Below are positions 61,824-64,000 of a stretch of 64,000 nucleotides of DNA, one piece after another (the stretch's first letter is position 1; every line of letters starts with the position of its first letter). The DNA lies in assembly GCA_963820375.1 (NCBI GenBank), contig CAWFZX010000001.1, forward strand, positions 1-64,000, given 5' to 3'. Source of the DNA: AWTP1-13 sp963820375. GTDB taxonomy: Bacteria; Pseudomonadota; Alphaproteobacteria; Rhizobiales; Hyphomicrobiaceae. The position numbers and the translations under genes were made by a program. The notes beneath the pieces are model-generated. The model had not been told where the DNA came from. It was given only the letters and a program-made list of their open reading frames with translations, and ran no database searches.

Positions 61824-62344
61824 GGGCCGATCCTCCCTCGTGCTGTTGAGGTGTCCACTGTCGCACAGCCCACGCGCCCGAGTGAAATGCATTTCGCACC
61901 CTCAAGGCAACAAACACCCGCAGCGATAGCCTCTGGCCGAAGCGGAGTGCCGCGCCGCGCGGGCGAGGTCAACCGGCCCAAGTCAACGGGCCCCCAAGTC
62001 AACCGGCCCAAGTCAACGGGCCCAAGTCAACGGGCCCAAGGCAACGGGCCCAAGTCAATGGGCCCAAGTCAATGGGCAAGGGCAGCAGCCTAGCGCGCCG
62101 CCGTCGCCGGGTCGCACGCTTGAGCCGCGCCTGCCCGAGCGCGTGCGGCGCTCAAGGGGAGGTGGCGGACGGTGGCCGCTCGTGGCCACATGCTCATGTG
62201 CGCTCCCGCCTGGCGCTACCGCCCGGGCGCGGCCCGCCCAAGCACTGGAGACCTGAAGCATGGTGAGCGTTCTGCAAGCAGGATAAGGTGACATTTTTCG
62301 CCGGTGCCGCGCAGGCAAAAGCAATAGGCAAAGAGAGACCACCC
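61824..62344. other. Divergent intergenic region containing the minisatellite
   Basis: About 520 bases between the divergent Ddn-like and SDR genes. Apart from the 14-bp repeat array nothing coding is supported. Frames reading through the array give Lys-Ser-Thr-Gly-Pro repeats without a ribosome binding site. Confidence 0.5.
61966..62077. repeat. 14-bp tandem repeat (minisatellite), eight copies
   Basis: Eight adjoining copies of AAGTCAACGGGCCC with small changes (AGG at copy one, CCGG in copies one and three, AAGG in copy six, AATGGG in copies seven and eight, two extra C in copy two). GGGCCC is self-complementary. The array lies in the gap between the Ddn-like gene and the SDR gene. Confidence 0.9.
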
Positions 62345-63208
62345 ATGGCCCTGGAAGGCGCCCGGCATTATGGCTTGACGGACGAAGAGCTGCGCAGCAG
62401 GCCGACGGTCTATCGGCCCGACCTCCTCAAGGGCAAGGTCGTTATTGTCACCGGCGCGGGCAGCGGCTTCGGCTTTGCGATCGCCACATTGTGCGCGCGC
62501 CTGGGCGCAGATCTCGCCATTCTGGGACGCAGCGAGGAGCGGTTGGCCAAAGCCAAGGCCTTCTTGCAGAGTTTTGGCGTGGCGGTCTATGCGGAGGCTT
62601 TCAATATCCGCGATCACGAACGCTGCACGACCTTTATCGCCAACGTCTGGCGCGACCGGGGCCGTCTGGATGTGCTCATTAACAATGCCGGTGGCCAATT
62701 CCCGCAGATGGCCCTCGACTTCAAGCCCAAAGGCTGGATCGCGGTCATCGACAACAACCTCAATGGTACCTGGTATATGATGCAAGCCGCGGCCAGGTCA
62801 TGGGTCGATCGCCAATCGCCCGGCGCGATCATCAATATTGTCGCCGATTTTTGGCGCGGGATGCCGGGCATCGCCCATACGGCGGCGGCGCGCGCGGGTG
62901 TCACCTACCTGTCGAAGAGTGTTGCCGTGGAGTGGGCGCCGCTCGGCATCCGCGTCAACTGCATCGCACCCGGTGTGCTCGAGACCTCGGGCTTCGCCCA
63001 CTATCCGCCGGAGGGTCTGATGACCTATACGCAAGCCAATCCCATGCGCCGGCCCGGCGACGTCTGGGATGTGGCGGAAGCCTGCGTCTATCTGGCGGCG
63101 CCATCGGGCAAATTCATCACGGGGGAAGTGCTCACCGTCGATGGCGGCCAGCAGTGCTGGGGGGATCCCTGGCCCACCGGCCGTCCCGACCATTTCAAGG
63201 TCGGCTGA
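62345..63208 (+). CDS. SDR family oxidoreductase, dienoyl-CoA reductase-like
   Basis: A 287-residue SDR. The N-terminal extension YGLTDEELRSRPTVYRPDL precedes VTGAGSGFGFAIA (TGxxxGxG). NNAGGQFP, VIDNNLNGTWYMMQAAAR and GVTYLSKSVAVEWAPLGIRV are as in 2,4-dienoyl-CoA reductases. The ordinary YxxxK is not obvious: HTAAARAGV occupies that place, as in the DECR group. The C-terminus FITGEVLTVDGGQQ is standard. It precedes an acyl-CoA ligase on the same strand, suggesting fatty or aromatic acid degradation. Confidence 0.87.
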   Translation: MALEGARHYGLTDEELRSRPTVYRPDLLKGKVVIVTGAGSGFGFAIATLCARLGADLAILGRSEERLAKAKAFLQSFGVAVYAEAFNIRDHERCTTFIANVWRDRGRLDVLINNAGGQFPQMALDFKPKGWIAVIDNNLNGTWYMMQAAARSWVDRQSPGAIINIVADFWRGMPGIAHTAAARAGVTYLSKSVAVEWAPLGIRVNCIAPGVLETSGFAHYPPEGLMTYTQANPMRRPGDVWDVAEACVYLAAPSGKFITGEVLTVDGGQQCWGDPWPTGRPDHFKVG

Positions 63209-63456
63209 GGCCTCGCACCGCAGGTGCGCCGATGTCCGGCCAAGTCCTTCTCTGTCCTGCCGCCGTCGGCTAGGCTCCGGCCCCTGCGATCCGGTCCCGA
63301 TCGGAGACGCTAGGCCAATCCTTGAGATCCCAAGGGCAGATCCAAGGCAGGCAAGCGCTCTTTCCGGGATCGCGGTCGGTTGGGGATTGCTGCCTCAGCT
63401 TGGGGGCGCGCTTGGGCCCCGCGTGCCTCCGGCTTGCTTGGAAATGCCGCCGCGTC

Positions 63457-64000
63457 ATGGTCGCTCTGTCGAGCTTTATCCGTTTTCATGCGTCGCGAAC
63501 GCCAGATCGGCCGGCGATCACCTATCGCGGGTCGCGCGTGAGTTATCGGGAACTGCTGGCCCGCATTGAGCGCACGGCCGGCTGGTTGGCGGGGCAGGGC
63601 ATTGGGGCCGGTGATGTGGTGGCCCTGCTGATGAAAAACAGTTCCGCCTTCATTGAACTCACGTTCGCGACCAGTCATCTGGGTGCCGTCACCTTGCCGA
63701 TCAACTACCGGCTGGCTGCAGACGAGGTCGGCTACATCCTGGCCAATGCCAATGCCAGGCTCCTGCTTTGCGACGCGGAGTTCGCCGACGGGGTGGCGGG
63801 TTTTGCGAACGTGGTTGCTCTTGACGCGGCCGCGCAACAAGACAGCACCTGCCTGGTGACGTCGCAGCGCCCGGTCCCCGCGCACCGGTCTCAGCCCGAC
63901 GATCTGTTCCGCCTGATGTACACCTCAGGCACAACCGATCGTCCGAAGGGCGTCATGCACAGCTATTCGAATTTCTACTGGAAATCGATCGATCACGTGG
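63457..64000 (+). CDS. AMP-dependent acyl-CoA synthetase/ligase, 3' end outside the window
   Basis: The first 181 codons of an ANL-family adenylate-forming enzyme that activates a carboxylic acid as an acyl-AMP before thioesterification to CoA. It opens with MVALSSFIRFHASRTPDRPA, then YRELLARIERTAGWL, FATSHLGAVTLPINYRL and the adenylation P-loop LMYTSGTTDRPKGVMHSY near the window end. The P-loop Asp (TTDRPK) replaces the more usual Gly or Glu but is tolerated in the family. The ribosome binding site is weak. Substrate class unknown; together with the upstream SDR a beta-oxidation or aromatic pathway is plausible. Confidence 0.88.
   Translation, partial: MVALSSFIRFHASRTPDRPAITYRGSRVSYRELLARIERTAGWLAGQGIGAGDVVALLMKNSSAFIELTFATSHLGAVTLPINYRLAADEVGYILANANARLLLCDAEFADGVAGFANVVALDAAAQQDSTCLVTSQRPVPAHRSQPDDLFRLMYTSGTTDRPKGVMHSYSNFYWKSIDHV

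Noticed and set aside
61966..62077. Repeat array considered as a CRISPR
   Set aside because: The units abut directly at 14 bases without spacers and no cas gene is near, so it is a simple tandem repeat.

Overview
The window looks like chromosomal DNA from a high-GC alphaproteobacterium, probably Hyphomicrobiales. This rests on inference: DUF1127 genes divergent from a GcvA-like LysR regulator, a DUF6496 protein, sigma-EcfG-like promoter motifs, a lipid A-type PAP2 phosphatase with SGE in place of SGH, and a Liv-type transporter with genes for lipid-like catabolism. No rRNA, tRNA, CRISPR array or intact mobile element was found.

Layout. 0-7.3 kb: a GT25 glycosyltransferase, a LysR regulator with two DUF1127-type ORFs, a CYTH-CHAD polyphosphate-type protein with a partner gene, then a decayed zone holding a 5'-truncated PAP2 gene and a broken HisKA_2-type histidine kinase. 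7.4-26.0 kb (minus strand): one operon of eight genes, glgE, treS-maltokinase fusion, glgB, glgX, treZ, malQ, treY and glgP. Six of its seven junctions are 4-base ATGA or GTGA overlaps and the seventh is a 5-base gap. 26.3-32.6 kb: a divergent pair (TPP-dependent enzyme and F420-type LLM oxidoreductase), small genes including DUF6496, and broken VOC and IS110 genes. Several single-base lesions and three EcfG-like promoters cluster here.

32.8-43.1 kb: a Tat-exported PhoD-type phosphatase, small secreted or membrane proteins (one with a duplicated four-Cys repeat), an SDR, a periplasmic cyclase-family protein, a dienelactone hydrolase-like protein and an orphan Tat-exported solute-binding protein. 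43.6-51.0 kb: a compact surface polysaccharide locus with a membrane-bound NDP-sugar dehydratase, an epimerase, an undecaprenyl-phosphate sugar phosphotransferase, a GT4 glycosyltransferase and an O-antigen ligase/polymerase. 51.8-64 kb: cytochrome P450, a PhzF-like protein, a five-gene Liv-type ABC importer, a GMC oxidoreductase, a Ddn-like F420 protein, a 14-bp minisatellite, a dienoyl-CoA-reductase-like SDR and the start of an acyl-CoA ligase running off the window.

How the genes work together. The glucan operon encodes both directions of trehalose-glucan exchange. TreS and maltokinase turn trehalose into maltose 1-phosphate, GlgE polymerises it and GlgB branches the product. TreY and TreZ release trehalose from glucan again, while GlgX, MalQ and GlgP break glucan down to glucose 1-phosphate and recycle short oligomers. 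No glgC, glgA or ots genes lie in the operon, so trehalose is the likely entry point, as far as this window shows. The polysaccharide locus and GT25 gene probably build a surface glycan. The Liv importer, GMC oxidoreductase, SDR and acyl-CoA ligase suggest uptake and oxidation of an unknown small substrate.
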